From a virus, in IMG/VR virus record IMGVR_UViG_3300005435_000036, positions 1-35,471 of that record: a stretch of DNA of 35,471 bases, one strand, 5' to 3'. A program made the position numbers and the translations under genes. Each line of letters starts with the position of its first letter. The stretch's first letter is position 1. Shown in pieces: positions 28,971-35,471 of this stretch. A model generated the notes under the pieces. That model was not told the origin of the DNA. It made no database searches and saw nothing but the letters and a program-made list of their open reading frames with translations.

Positions 28971-30761
28971 TTACGCAGAAAGCGCAACTTGCATGTTGTA
29001 GCCAGGAGCTGAACAAATCAGGTTCCCGTAGTAGGCAATTCTGATCTCAAGAGCATCAGCATTGCCTACGCGCAGACCTTCCAGGCCTTCCATACCGTAG
29101 GTCAGTATGTGCGGTGCTTTTCCAAGCGTTCTTAATTTCCATGTATCAGTCGTCAATGCCCATGCTGTTTGAGCCTGGCAAGAACGATCAGCAATTACTG
29201 GGATTTTGCCATCAATTTTGTTACTCCCACTTTCGTGGTGGCCTACTAGCTTCTTCGAGCTTCGGCTCTCGGATTTTATTTATATTCCGAGTTCAGACTA
29301 TCGCATCCCTTTCGGGCTTTCTCACTTAGTCGTTCACGCTGCTTTCGCTTGCGCCCTGTCATCCTGTCGGACTTCCAAGTCAATCAGAGAAAGTTTTAAG
29401 TGCGCTAAGCTTAACGCACTGTGGAAATGGATCGCTTCGAAAGCAACTTCAACTTCATCATGCTCGAGCTGAACGTATTGAACCTTAGCGCCCAATTCGT
29501 TGATCAACGTCGAATAAGATAGGAAATCAAGAATGATCAAATCAAAGCTTGCACCTTCTCGGTTTCCGTATGCCAGAGCATTCGTAATACCTTCGGAGAT
29601 GCTTTGAGATGATGCATTATAGCGAAGACCGCCCAAACGGGTAGGGTCTGCACTACGGTTTACACTCCAGAAGTTATCGTTGCTTGGAGGATCTACTGCT
29701 GGAACCCATGCAGCAAGACCTGACATACCGAGCATACCGGCGATCGTAGAAGATCCACCGATACCGATATCGCCAAGAACCTGTAGGTAATCAGAAGCAC
29801 CCCAAGAAGATTGAGGAGCACCTTGTACCACTGTTCCTGAAATAACACCTGTCCCACGGTTGACCGATGTGATTTGAATCGCATCGACGGTGCCAGGAGT
29901 GTTTTGAAGAGCAGAGCCACCGTCAGTAGCACTCGCCTGAAGCGTCATACCAACTTCAAACTGCACAACTGTCTGTGGGTTAGACAGAGTGAAGGTTAAA
30001 GTAGGAGCGCTGTAACTTACGCCGGCAGAGCTAATTTGACCCCTTGATGCAGTACCACCAGCAAACAATTCAAACGCCATGTTGTTTGAAATGTTTCTAA
30101 AGCCGTTATCAAGAGTACGGGATGCTTCATCAACGAATGCACCGGCATTGCTCTTGGTTTGCTCCATAAGCAAGTTGGTTATCGTGCAAAGCTGATAATC
30201 TTGAATCGCATACACAAAATAGCTGACAACATCAGAAGCAGTTTGCTGATTCTGAGCGTTAGCAAATGTGTGTGAGCGACCTTGGGGGTTGCCGTCAACT
30301 TGTTACCGTAAAGGCTTTTTATCCTCTACTTCTTATGCTTCTCCAAATAGGCCATGCCGATCTTTCGCATAAGTTCAGCGTACATTTTCACTTTCGTGTC
30401 GGGCACTCTTGGTGGCTTATATTCTCTATCGAGGTTCATCCACTACGCGTTACGGTGAGCCAGGCTCTTTAATTCCTGCTTTACCACGGTATTCCCATCA
30501 CAGGGTTCACCGTTTTTACCCGATTTTACTTGAGCAAGCAATCCACTCAAGAGGTACAGGTATATACTTCAATTTCCTATACCTACGCGGGCAAGTATTT
30601 TAACCCGCGAAACCATCTGAACTCTCATTCTTTGGAACAAGTGCAAGCCAAGGATTCTTGGAATACACAATATTCTTCATGTAGTCTTTGTCGTCTGTAT
30701 ACAATTCTTTAAGAGCCGCTAGCTGGTTACTGCTATTGGCATAAATAGGAGCTATTGCCAT
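28971..30761 (-). CDS. Major capsid protein, interrupted by two group I introns and a 33-nt insertion
   Basis: The HK97-fold-type coat protein, split on the DNA. Four coding segments are visible on the minus strand: 30761-30603 (53 codons), 30569-30545, 30295-29414 and 29212-28971. Joined, they give 1,308 nt and a clean 435-residue protein. Family landmarks run across the joins: NPWLALVPKNESSDGFAG, then KYIPVPLEYGNPQGRS, and finally SAYGKIPVIADRSCQAQ through GMEGLEGLRVGNADALEIR. Intron joins split two Tyr codons (62 and 356) after their first T. Without splicing the frame is closed at codon 54 (TAA). Gene order scaffold-capsid-terminator is standard. Splicing and the route past the 33-nt insertion are inferred; no RNA data. 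Confidence 0.85.
29213..29413 (-). ncRNA. Group I intron 2 in the capsid gene (201 nt, no endonuclease)
   Basis: P1: exon AGTGCGT (29420-29414) pairs with GCGCACT (29405-29399), with the U.G pair at the 5' splice site. P3: CTTTCTC (29393-29387) with GAGAAAG (29323-29317). P7: GACTA (29331-29327) with TAGTC (29300-29296). P8: CCC-GAAA-GGG (29316-29307). P9: CTCGGA (29291-29286) with TCCGAG (29273-29268). The intron ends in G at 29213. P4 to P6 I could not resolve by eye. At 201 nt it is near the smallest known self-splicing group I introns. No open frame for a homing enzyme. Confidence 0.9.
30296..30544 (-). ncRNA. Group I intron 1 in the capsid gene (249 nt, IA-like)
   Basis: P1: exon CTTGAGT (30551-30545) with GCTCAAG (30535-30529), U.G at the splice site. 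P3: TCGGG (30523-30519) with CCCGA (30403-30399). P4: CGGT (30512-30509) with ACCG (30490-30487). P5: CCC (30505-30503) with GGG (30496-30494). P7: GCGTA (30448-30444) with TACGC (30382-30378). P8: CAC-GAAA-GTG (30398-30389). P9: CTTATGC (30373-30367) with GCATAAG (30338-30332). Extra pairing GTGG/CCAC between P7 and P3 fits P7.1/P7.2 of subgroup IA. It ends in G at 30296. No homing endonuclease gene. Confidence 0.9.
30570..30602 (-). other. Enigmatic 33-nt insertion in the capsid gene with in-frame TAA
   Basis: Between Gly53 and Lys54 lie 33 extra bases beginning TAA and ending TTG. The start matches a group I P1: exon CGCGGGT (30609-30603) pairs with GCCCGCG (30592-30586), U.G at the junction. 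A second hairpin follows (GGTATA 30583-30578 with TATACC 30564-30559). There is no room for a catalytic core. Reading through gives 10 extra codons after the stop, all open. Possible meanings: a gutted intron, readthrough, trans-acting splicing, re-initiation at TTG, or an assembly collapse. Confidence 0.85.
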
Positions 30762-30777
30762 ATATTTTTAATCCATT

Positions 30778-31641
30778 TTAACGTTTAAGTTGTCCGTAAA
30801 ATGCCGCAAGAGCACGTGCCCTTGGAGACATTGGTACGGAAGCCGTATCCCTATTCGTTAAAGTCCTCATCCCAGATGTTCGTGACTGCGATTGCATCTG
30901 TGGAGGCTGCGGAGCTGAAATAGGTTGATAAACGCTCTGCATTTTCTTTAGCTTTGCAACTTCTTGGGCATCTTTAAACAACTCATCTTCGACAAGTTTT
31001 AGAGCCTCGGGAACATCTAAAACCTCTCCGGATTGTCGATAAGTTCGCTCAATCAGTTGCATCACTAAAGGGACATTGCGTGTGGCTTTGACCAGCTCAT
31101 AATCAGAGCTATTTTCCACAAGCCTTTGCGCATCCATTCTCATTTGCATAAGAACTTGCTTTTCAGCCTGCGTCTCGTTATCAGTAAACCTTTTATCAAT
31201 GCCTTCTCTCAGAGATTTTATCTCTGCTTTCAATGCATTAACTTCAGGGTTTTCCTGACTTGAGAGAATAGCTTGGGTGAGCTGCTCATAAGTCACACCA
31301 TTATCCAGAAGTACTCGCAATGGCTCTGATTTCAATTGGGCTACATCGATTATCGGTGTCTGACTCTGCGATGATCGCGCCTTTTCTCTGTTCAGAAGCT
31401 CCCGTTCTCTCTGAAGGGCTCTACGTTGTTTTGCAAGTAGAGCAAGCTGAGGACTCAACGGCTGCCGTGTAACTGCACTATCAGCCGATTTCTGGATGGG
31501 TTCTTCATTAGCCTGTTGAGATACATAATCAGGCGTCGGATTAGCATTGGTATTCATTTTAAGGCCAGCCCCACTTGGGATCAAATTTCCTTGTGGGTTT
31601 AGATTTGGCATTCCGGAAGCTGGCATTGGGCTAATCTTCAT
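30778..31641 (-). CDS. Scaffolding protein
   Basis: A 287-residue, highly charged helical protein between portal and capsid, the classic place of the scaffold. A disordered N-terminus rich in Asn, Pro and Gln is followed by helices (LALLAKQRRALQRERELLNREKA; NALKAEIKSLREGIDKRF). The last residues are basic (SPRARALAAFYGQLKR), as in scaffolds that bind the coat protein by a C-terminal helix-turn-helix. It would guide capsid assembly and leave before or during packaging. Confidence 0.8.
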   Translation of the reverse strand: MKISPMPASGMPNLNPQGNLIPSGAGLKMNTNANPTPDYVSQQANEEPIQKSADSAVTRQPLSPQLALLAKQRRALQRERELLNREKARSSQSQTPIIDVAQLKSEPLRVLLDNGVTYEQLTQAILSSQENPEVNALKAEIKSLREGIDKRFTDNETQAEKQVLMQMRMDAQRLVENSSDYELVKATRNVPLVMQLIERTYRQSGEVLDVPEALKLVEDELFKDAQEVAKLKKMQSVYQPISAPQPPQMQSQSRTSGMRTLTNRDTASVPMSPRARALAAFYGQLKR

Positions 31642-31657
31642 TCAAACAACTTTCTAT

Positions 31658-33598
31658 CTATGCCGCCATTGGCGCATTAGTATTGGGTATTAACGGTGAC
31701 ACAGGAGTTGGCATCGGATTTGCTGTCGGAGTAGGCATTGGCGCCTGTGCCGGTTGCAAAGCCATTTGCGCACTCTGTTGTAAAGTCTGAATCTGATTGA
31801 AGAATGTTCTTAATAAATCCGCCTTAGATTCCTCAAGATTTAGACTCATATAAAGATTGTAATACTGAATAACCAATGTCTGAGCCAATTGGAGATCCAT
31901 AAATGGATCTGGCGGTGTGTATGTACCATCTTCAACAATAGCATCAAGAATCTTAAAGATGCGCTCTTCACTTGCATTATCGAGCTGTTCATTTTGCTCA
32001 AGATCAGGAAAGCGCATGAGACGCCTTCCTTCTTTAATGGAAAGCATTCCTGCCTGCACCTGCTCGGTGACGGTTGCAATGCGTCCTGAAGGAGACCTGG
32101 GCAGAGAAGATTCTGTGAAGCATTGGATCACGAATGGATCTTTGATGAGGGACATCTTTGGAAGATCGATCTCTTTGGTTCCATTTTTATTGGGATAAAC
32201 AGTCTGATAGCTGCCAGTTTCTTCTGCTATCTCCATAGCAGTCTCGGTAATCAAATATGCTAAGTCTATATAGGCCTGTTCATACTTTTTCAAAAATAGA
32301 GATAGTCTTGTATCATTGACATCTTCGTAGGTACGTATCGCCTCTCCGCTATCTAGACCAGCTGGTTTTTGCGATGTAGCAGACATCTGTGATACACCGC
32401 ACTGTTGAAAGCCATATTGGATAAGACGATCACGCTCCGCATAGAGTTCAGGCGCGTTACATGGGGCTATCTCATAACTAGGTTTGGTACCATGATACGT
32501 AACAATGACACCGATTTCATTGTTGTTATGAGCTTTTGCTACCTTAGACCCTTGCTCAATAAATACACGTGGTACACCTACAAGGTTGATAGCGCGTGAA
32601 ATGGTATACATGATGCGATTGATAGACTGCTGGGTACCAAAAAGCTGGGTACCGAGTCCTTGCCCCCAAAATCCAAGGAAAGGCTCTGAGTATTTAACAA
32701 AGACAAATGGAAATTTATCTTTATGCCATTCAGGTTCATCAAATAGCACCCCCCCTACCGTCGCGATAGTATGGCGCCCAGGAATATATCCTTTGGTTTT
32801 AGGATCTGGCCCAGAAGCCAATCTCCATCCTTCTATCACCATGATTTGATCTGCTGTTGTGCGTCCAGAATCGGGGCAGTTATCGGGGTAGCTGGTAGGG
32901 CACATCATGATGATGGCTTGAATTTTAGGATCTGGATTGCAGGCAAGAAGTTTACTGCGATCAACAAGCTTCAGCTGGATCATCTGTTGTGGTGTGCCAT
33001 TGAGGCTATCATTATCATCGCAATAGAGATCGGTAGCCATTACTCTATCTACACCGACTTTATTATCTTCGGTGCGGTAGACCTTTAAGATGCCTGTCCC
33101 CATGGAAACGGCATCACGCAACATGCGTTGGCCTTTTTCATATGCTTTGGTCTGGTAGAACTCACCTAATATAAACTGGTTAAGCTCTTGCGCCAGATGG
33201 CGCTCTTTATAATCAGCACCATCTGTTAAGAACTTAGGTTGCGGCTGATCTTGTGTTGCACGTGAAACAAGTGTGTCCGTGCACGCCTGGATTAGATTAA
33301 AAGTTGGCCGATCATCAGGAAGGCTTTTAGTGCGGTCCATTTGAGACACATTTGAGCCCGCATAAGAATATACGGAGAGACCGCAATAGAGACGGATTGA
33401 GACAGCAAGCTGTCTTATTCGGTAAGTTTGAGAAGTTTTGAGATAGCTAGCTGTAGCATCTAACTGTGCAGCTAGCTTCCTCTCATCCGTCTCTTTCCAC
33501 CATTCAGGCAAAATTGATGCACCATCAAGCCCACCGGCAGTAGGGCGCGTTTGATAGCGGATCTTTTCTGGCCCTTTTTTCATCGGCTTTATTTTCAT
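31658..33598 (-). CDS. Portal protein
   Basis: A 646-residue portal. Dodecameric portals form the vertex through which DNA is packaged and ejected. Support: length, place directly upstream of the scaffold, and family-like segments such as RTKSLPDDRPTFNLIQACTD, GFQQCGVSQMSATSQKPAGLDSGEAIRTYED and a helical wing/stem region (FLKKYEQAYIDLAYLITETAME). The C-terminal 40 residues are Pro/Met/Ala/Asn-rich and disordered. Its ATG overlaps the upstream stop (TAATG). Confidence 0.9.
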   Translation of the reverse strand: MKIKPMKKGPEKIRYQTRPTAGGLDGASILPEWWKETDERKLAAQLDATASYLKTSQTYRIRQLAVSIRLYCGLSVYSYAGSNVSQMDRTKSLPDDRPTFNLIQACTDTLVSRATQDQPQPKFLTDGADYKERHLAQELNQFILGEFYQTKAYEKGQRMLRDAVSMGTGILKVYRTEDNKVGVDRVMATDLYCDDNDSLNGTPQQMIQLKLVDRSKLLACNPDPKIQAIIMMCPTSYPDNCPDSGRTTADQIMVIEGWRLASGPDPKTKGYIPGRHTIATVGGVLFDEPEWHKDKFPFVFVKYSEPFLGFWGQGLGTQLFGTQQSINRIMYTISRAINLVGVPRVFIEQGSKVAKAHNNNEIGVIVTYHGTKPSYEIAPCNAPELYAERDRLIQYGFQQCGVSQMSATSQKPAGLDSGEAIRTYEDVNDTRLSLFLKKYEQAYIDLAYLITETAMEIAEETGSYQTVYPNKNGTKEIDLPKMSLIKDPFVIQCFTESSLPRSPSGRIATVTEQVQAGMLSIKEGRRLMRFPDLEQNEQLDNASEERIFKILDAIVEDGTYTPPDPFMDLQLAQTLVIQYYNLYMSLNLEESKADLLRTFFNQIQTLQQSAQMALQPAQAPMPTPTANPMPTPVSPLIPNTNAPMAA

Positions 33599-33807
33599 TA
33601 AGCACCTGCATTTTCGACTGCGTAATAGATAAGCTCATCGGCTGATAGCTCATCCGTTGGGATTGAGTCGGTCTCATTCGTCTCACTAGCAATTTTAACT
33701 GGCATATCGCCAAACTTGACCACTAGATCCTTGAATGTGATCGTCTCAATCCCGTGTTTGCGACAAATCTTGAAGAATTTGTCCAAGTCTTTAAGGTCTT
33801 CAAACAT
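33598..33807 (-). CDS. Small hypothetical head-operon protein
   Basis: A 69-residue acidic protein (DLDKFFKICRKHGIETITFKD, then an acidic C-terminus with TDELSADEL). It overlaps the portal ATG and the stop of the His-rich gene, so it is co-translated with both. No family recognised; a role in head assembly is inferred from place. Confidence 0.7.
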   Translation of the reverse strand: MFEDLKDLDKFFKICRKHGIETITFKDLVVKFGDMPVKIASETNETDSIPTDELSADELIYYAVENAGA

Positions 33808-34547
33808 TACATATATCCAGGGTATTTAGGCATCCCAGTATGAGGATACTTATCCTTCTTTTTACGAGAGCTCATAATCCTTGCGACGATGTCATGACGA
33901 TCCTCATCTTCTTGAGCATCTCCAATCTCATCACCTGAGTTTGCTCCGGTATAGTGTTGTTCAAGATCATCATCCTTGGACAAATCATCGAATTCGTTTG
34001 GTTCAAAATCAGCTTCGACATGTGTCTTGTTTGCTACTTTGCCGCCATGAGAATAATGATGCTGGCGTTGTTTCATGATGCGAGAGACCATGTCATGCTC
34101 TTCATGAGGAAAGCCCTGATTTTCTTCTGCATGAGCATAGTGCTTTTCTTGATGATGCTCGTCATCCTCATCCATGCCTTGAGCTGCGATTTCATGGGCT
34201 CCATGTTGATTGAGCATGCGATCATCTTCGCGCATTGCCATTTCATCATGCTTCTCATGTTCTTTTGGCATCGCTCCATAGCCGGTTTCTTTTTCTTCGT
34301 GAACGAAACCACCTTGGGCATATTTACCGCCATGGCACATATGGCAATTGGGCGAACCATGCGCCATACATGTCCCGCCATGAGCTTTATGCTCTTCATG
34401 CCCATCTCTTGTCTCATCTCTCTGACGCGCTTTCTTTTTCATTGCGTAAGCTATAGCTAAACTTTGTTTCATAGGTTTCCCTGCATGCATTTCTGTTCGA
34501 ACATTCCTAGAGAACGATCTAGGAGATTTTCCCTCAATCAATGGCAT
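33807..34547 (-). CDS. Histidine-rich head-operon protein, possible metal binder
   Basis: A 246-residue protein. The N-terminal 40 residues (IEGKSPRSFSRNVRTEMHAGKPMKQSLAIAYA) match a module widely seen in environmental podoviruses. The rest is low-complexity, rich in His, Glu, Asp, Gly and Met, with CMAHGSPNCHMCHGG and many HxxH or HH pairs, and it ends basic and then Pro/Tyr-rich. Composition suggests binding of transition metals. It also contains YAQGGFV and HGGKVA, resembling motifs in two ejection proteins. Likely a virion or assembly protein; function unknown. Confidence 0.7.
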   Translation of the reverse strand: MPLIEGKSPRSFSRNVRTEMHAGKPMKQSLAIAYAMKKKARQRDETRDGHEEHKAHGGTCMAHGSPNCHMCHGGKYAQGGFVHEEKETGYGAMPKEHEKHDEMAMREDDRMLNQHGAHEIAAQGMDEDDEHHQEKHYAHAEENQGFPHEEHDMVSRIMKQRQHHYSHGGKVANKTHVEADFEPNEFDDLSKDDDLEQHYTGANSGDEIGDAQEDEDRHDIVARIMSSRKKKDKYPHTGMPKYPGYM

Positions 34548-34548
34548 C

Positions 34549-35307
34549 CTATTGTCCCTGCCCTTGGAATAGGTTCACGATCGTTTTGACAGAATTGAGT
34601 GCATTATCGGCAGTTGAAAGCGAGCTCAGAACTATGCTGATAACATCGCCAGAAGAGGCTTGGATTGTGACATACCCGCCCATGATAGGTTGCGTAGGGG
34701 TCGGGTAGCTATATTGCCCAAGTACCGTGGAGTTTTGCTTAAGAAGGACAGCTAGACCAGATTGTGCAGGAGTTCCATAAGAGCCCGCTGTTGATATCGC
34801 AAACGTAAACCCTGTCGCTGCCGTTCCATCAGCTGCTGCAGTCGCTTGACCAACTTGGATAGCGTTTAGAACTACTGAAGTCGTTGAACCAGAGACCGTG
34901 AAATATTTAACAAACGTTGCATCTGCCGCCAGAGCTGTGCGGGTAGCACCGCCTAAAGTAGACGCAGTCGCATTGGTAGCTCCGGTTACTTGGATTCCAT
35001 GCAAGCCAGCGGGTGCAGGATCTACACCGGCAGAGTTGATGTTATACCAAACATAAAAGCCCTGAAGATTGTTTGGAGCCCAGAAAGTGAAATAGGTGCT
35101 ATTTAAAGAGCCGCTAACATCGGCGACTGTTGTTACGGTTTGAATTTCAGCTACAGGATTTGCAGTGACTGCTGGACCGCCTGCAGCTAAATAAGGAAGG
35201 AAAGATTTAAAGGCGAGTGTATAAAGACCTGCTGTCACAACTGTGAAAGATTGAGTTCCGAGACCGCCAACAACTGTACTTTGGTTTGCTTGTAGTGCAT
35301 TCGTCAT
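34549..35307 (-). CDS. Beta-rich virion protein
   Basis: A 252-residue protein with low charge and high Ala, Thr, Ser and Val content (VVTAGLYTLAFKSFLPYLAAGGP; TAGSYGTPAQSGLAVLLKQNSTVL), typical of surface beta domains of phage particles. It lies second in the head operon, upstream of the His-rich and portal genes. Probably a head fibre or decoration protein, but no family-specific motif is visible. Confidence 0.65.
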   Translation of the reverse strand: MTNALQANQSTVVGGLGTQSFTVVTAGLYTLAFKSFLPYLAAGGPAVTANPVAEIQTVTTVADVSGSLNSTYFTFWAPNNLQGFYVWYNINSAGVDPAPAGLHGIQVTGATNATASTLGGATRTALAADATFVKYFTVSGSTTSVVLNAIQVGQATAAADGTAATGFTFAISTAGSYGTPAQSGLAVLLKQNSTVLGQYSYPTPTQPIMGGYVTIQASSGDVISIVLSSLSTADNALNSVKTIVNLFQGQGQ

Positions 35308-35313
35308 AAACTC

Positions 35314-35471
35314 TTATTCCTTCTCTTCAAATTCTTCGTGATCTAATTCTTCATCTTCTTGCTTAATATATTCACAGAAAGATTCGAGGGCAGCTTTCAT
35401 CGCACGTCGATCTTTAGATTCAAAAGCATCCAACATGTCTTCGGCGATAGCGTCCAAGTATTCATATTCGC
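35314..35471 (-). CDS. Small acidic head-operon protein, C-terminal part (starts at 138)
   Basis: This is the continuation of the gene that begins at 138 and crosses the circular join. The stop is TAA at 35316-35314; bases 35422-35471 repeat 1-50. This part encodes ESKDRRAMKAALESFCEY and a very acidic tail (EDEELDHEEFEE). Reading through the join keeps one frame and yields a protein of 81 residues, which is the main evidence that the contig is circular rather than terminally redundant. Confidence 0.85.
   Translation of the reverse strand, partial: EYEYLDAIAEDMLDAFESKDRRAMKAALESFCEYIKQEDEELDHEEFEEKE
35422..35471. repeat. Terminal direct repeat, right copy (circular overlap)
   Basis: Identical to bases 1-50. 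Collapsing the two copies gives a circle of 35,421 bp. Confidence 0.95.

Noticed and set aside
28971-30215. Capsid gene as a frameshifted pseudogene with two fragments
   Set aside because: Both gaps fold as group I introns with matched splice sites, and the joined segments give one continuous protein in frame. Decay would not produce this.
30296-30602. A single 307-nt intron from Gly53 directly to the 30295 exon
   Set aside because: It removes the conserved KYIPVPLE segment and shifts the frame. The 30544 start keeps the frame and restores the family sequence.
30570-30602. T4 gene 60-like bypass with matched take-off and landing codons
   Set aside because: The take-off codon would be GGT and the landing codon TTG, which one tRNA cannot read. 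The hairpin and stop placement are suggestive, but the codon match required for known bypassing is absent.
1-35471. tRNA genes, CRISPR arrays and insertion sequences
   Set aside because: I looked for T-arm patterns, spaced repeats and transposase motifs on both strands and saw none I could support; a tRNA scan was not possible here.

Overview
The window is one complete phage genome linearised at an arbitrary point. Its first 50 bases are repeated exactly as its last 50, so the unique length is 35,421 bp and the molecule was assembled as a circle. One small gene runs across the join. The gene set is that of a short-tailed, podovirus-like member of Caudoviricetes: small and large terminase subunits, portal, scaffold, major capsid protein, an FN3-fused tail adaptor, a very large tail nozzle-like protein, three probable ejection proteins and a run of fibre-like proteins. 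I see no integrase, DNA polymerase, helicase, phage RNA polymerase, tRNA or recognisable endolysin, so replication and transcription must lean heavily on the host.

Layout. (1) 388-5539, minus: packaging block from TerS to TerL, with a GNAT acetyltransferase and a papain-family cysteine peptidase among small unknowns. (2) 5615-5803, plus: a small gene behind a sigma-28-like promoter. (3) 5868-7921, minus: small overlapping genes, several exported or membrane-bound; this is the best candidate lysis region. (4) 8034-8705, plus: a lipoprotein, probably accessory cargo. (5) 8816-10870, minus: RuvC-like resolvase, a replication initiator carrying an out-of-frame DNA repeat, and a 259-base gene-free stretch rich in stem-loops. 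(6) 10957-12881, plus: early operon with a ribbon-helix-helix regulator, ERF recombinase and SSB. (7) 12960-13530: two small genes, one very lysine-rich. (8) 13549-28766, minus: fibre, ejection and tail genes, interrupted at 16649 by a second plus-strand gene with a sigma-28-like promoter. (9) 28971-35307 and across the join to base 138, minus: head operon.

The most unusual feature is the major capsid gene. It is broken into pieces, but two insertions (201 and 249 nt) have the P1, P3, P7, P8 and P9 helices of group I introns. Each starts after a U in a U.G pair and ends in G. Removing them, plus a third insertion of 33 nt, gives a clean 435-residue capsid protein. The 33-nt insertion has a good P1-like hairpin and the same GNGT|A site context but no catalytic core, and it starts with an in-frame TAA. 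How the phage gets past it cannot be told from sequence.

Two further signals concern regulation. The two isolated plus-strand genes carry close matches to the flagellar/sigma-28 promoter (TAAAGTTT-N11-GCCGATAA). A different conserved motif of about 32 bp precedes the three large minus-strand structural units and is probably their late promoter or control site. The lipoprotein suggests a Gram-negative host. Sigma-28 use would fit a motile or developmentally biphasic bacterium such as a Bdellovibrio relative, but this host guess is weak.
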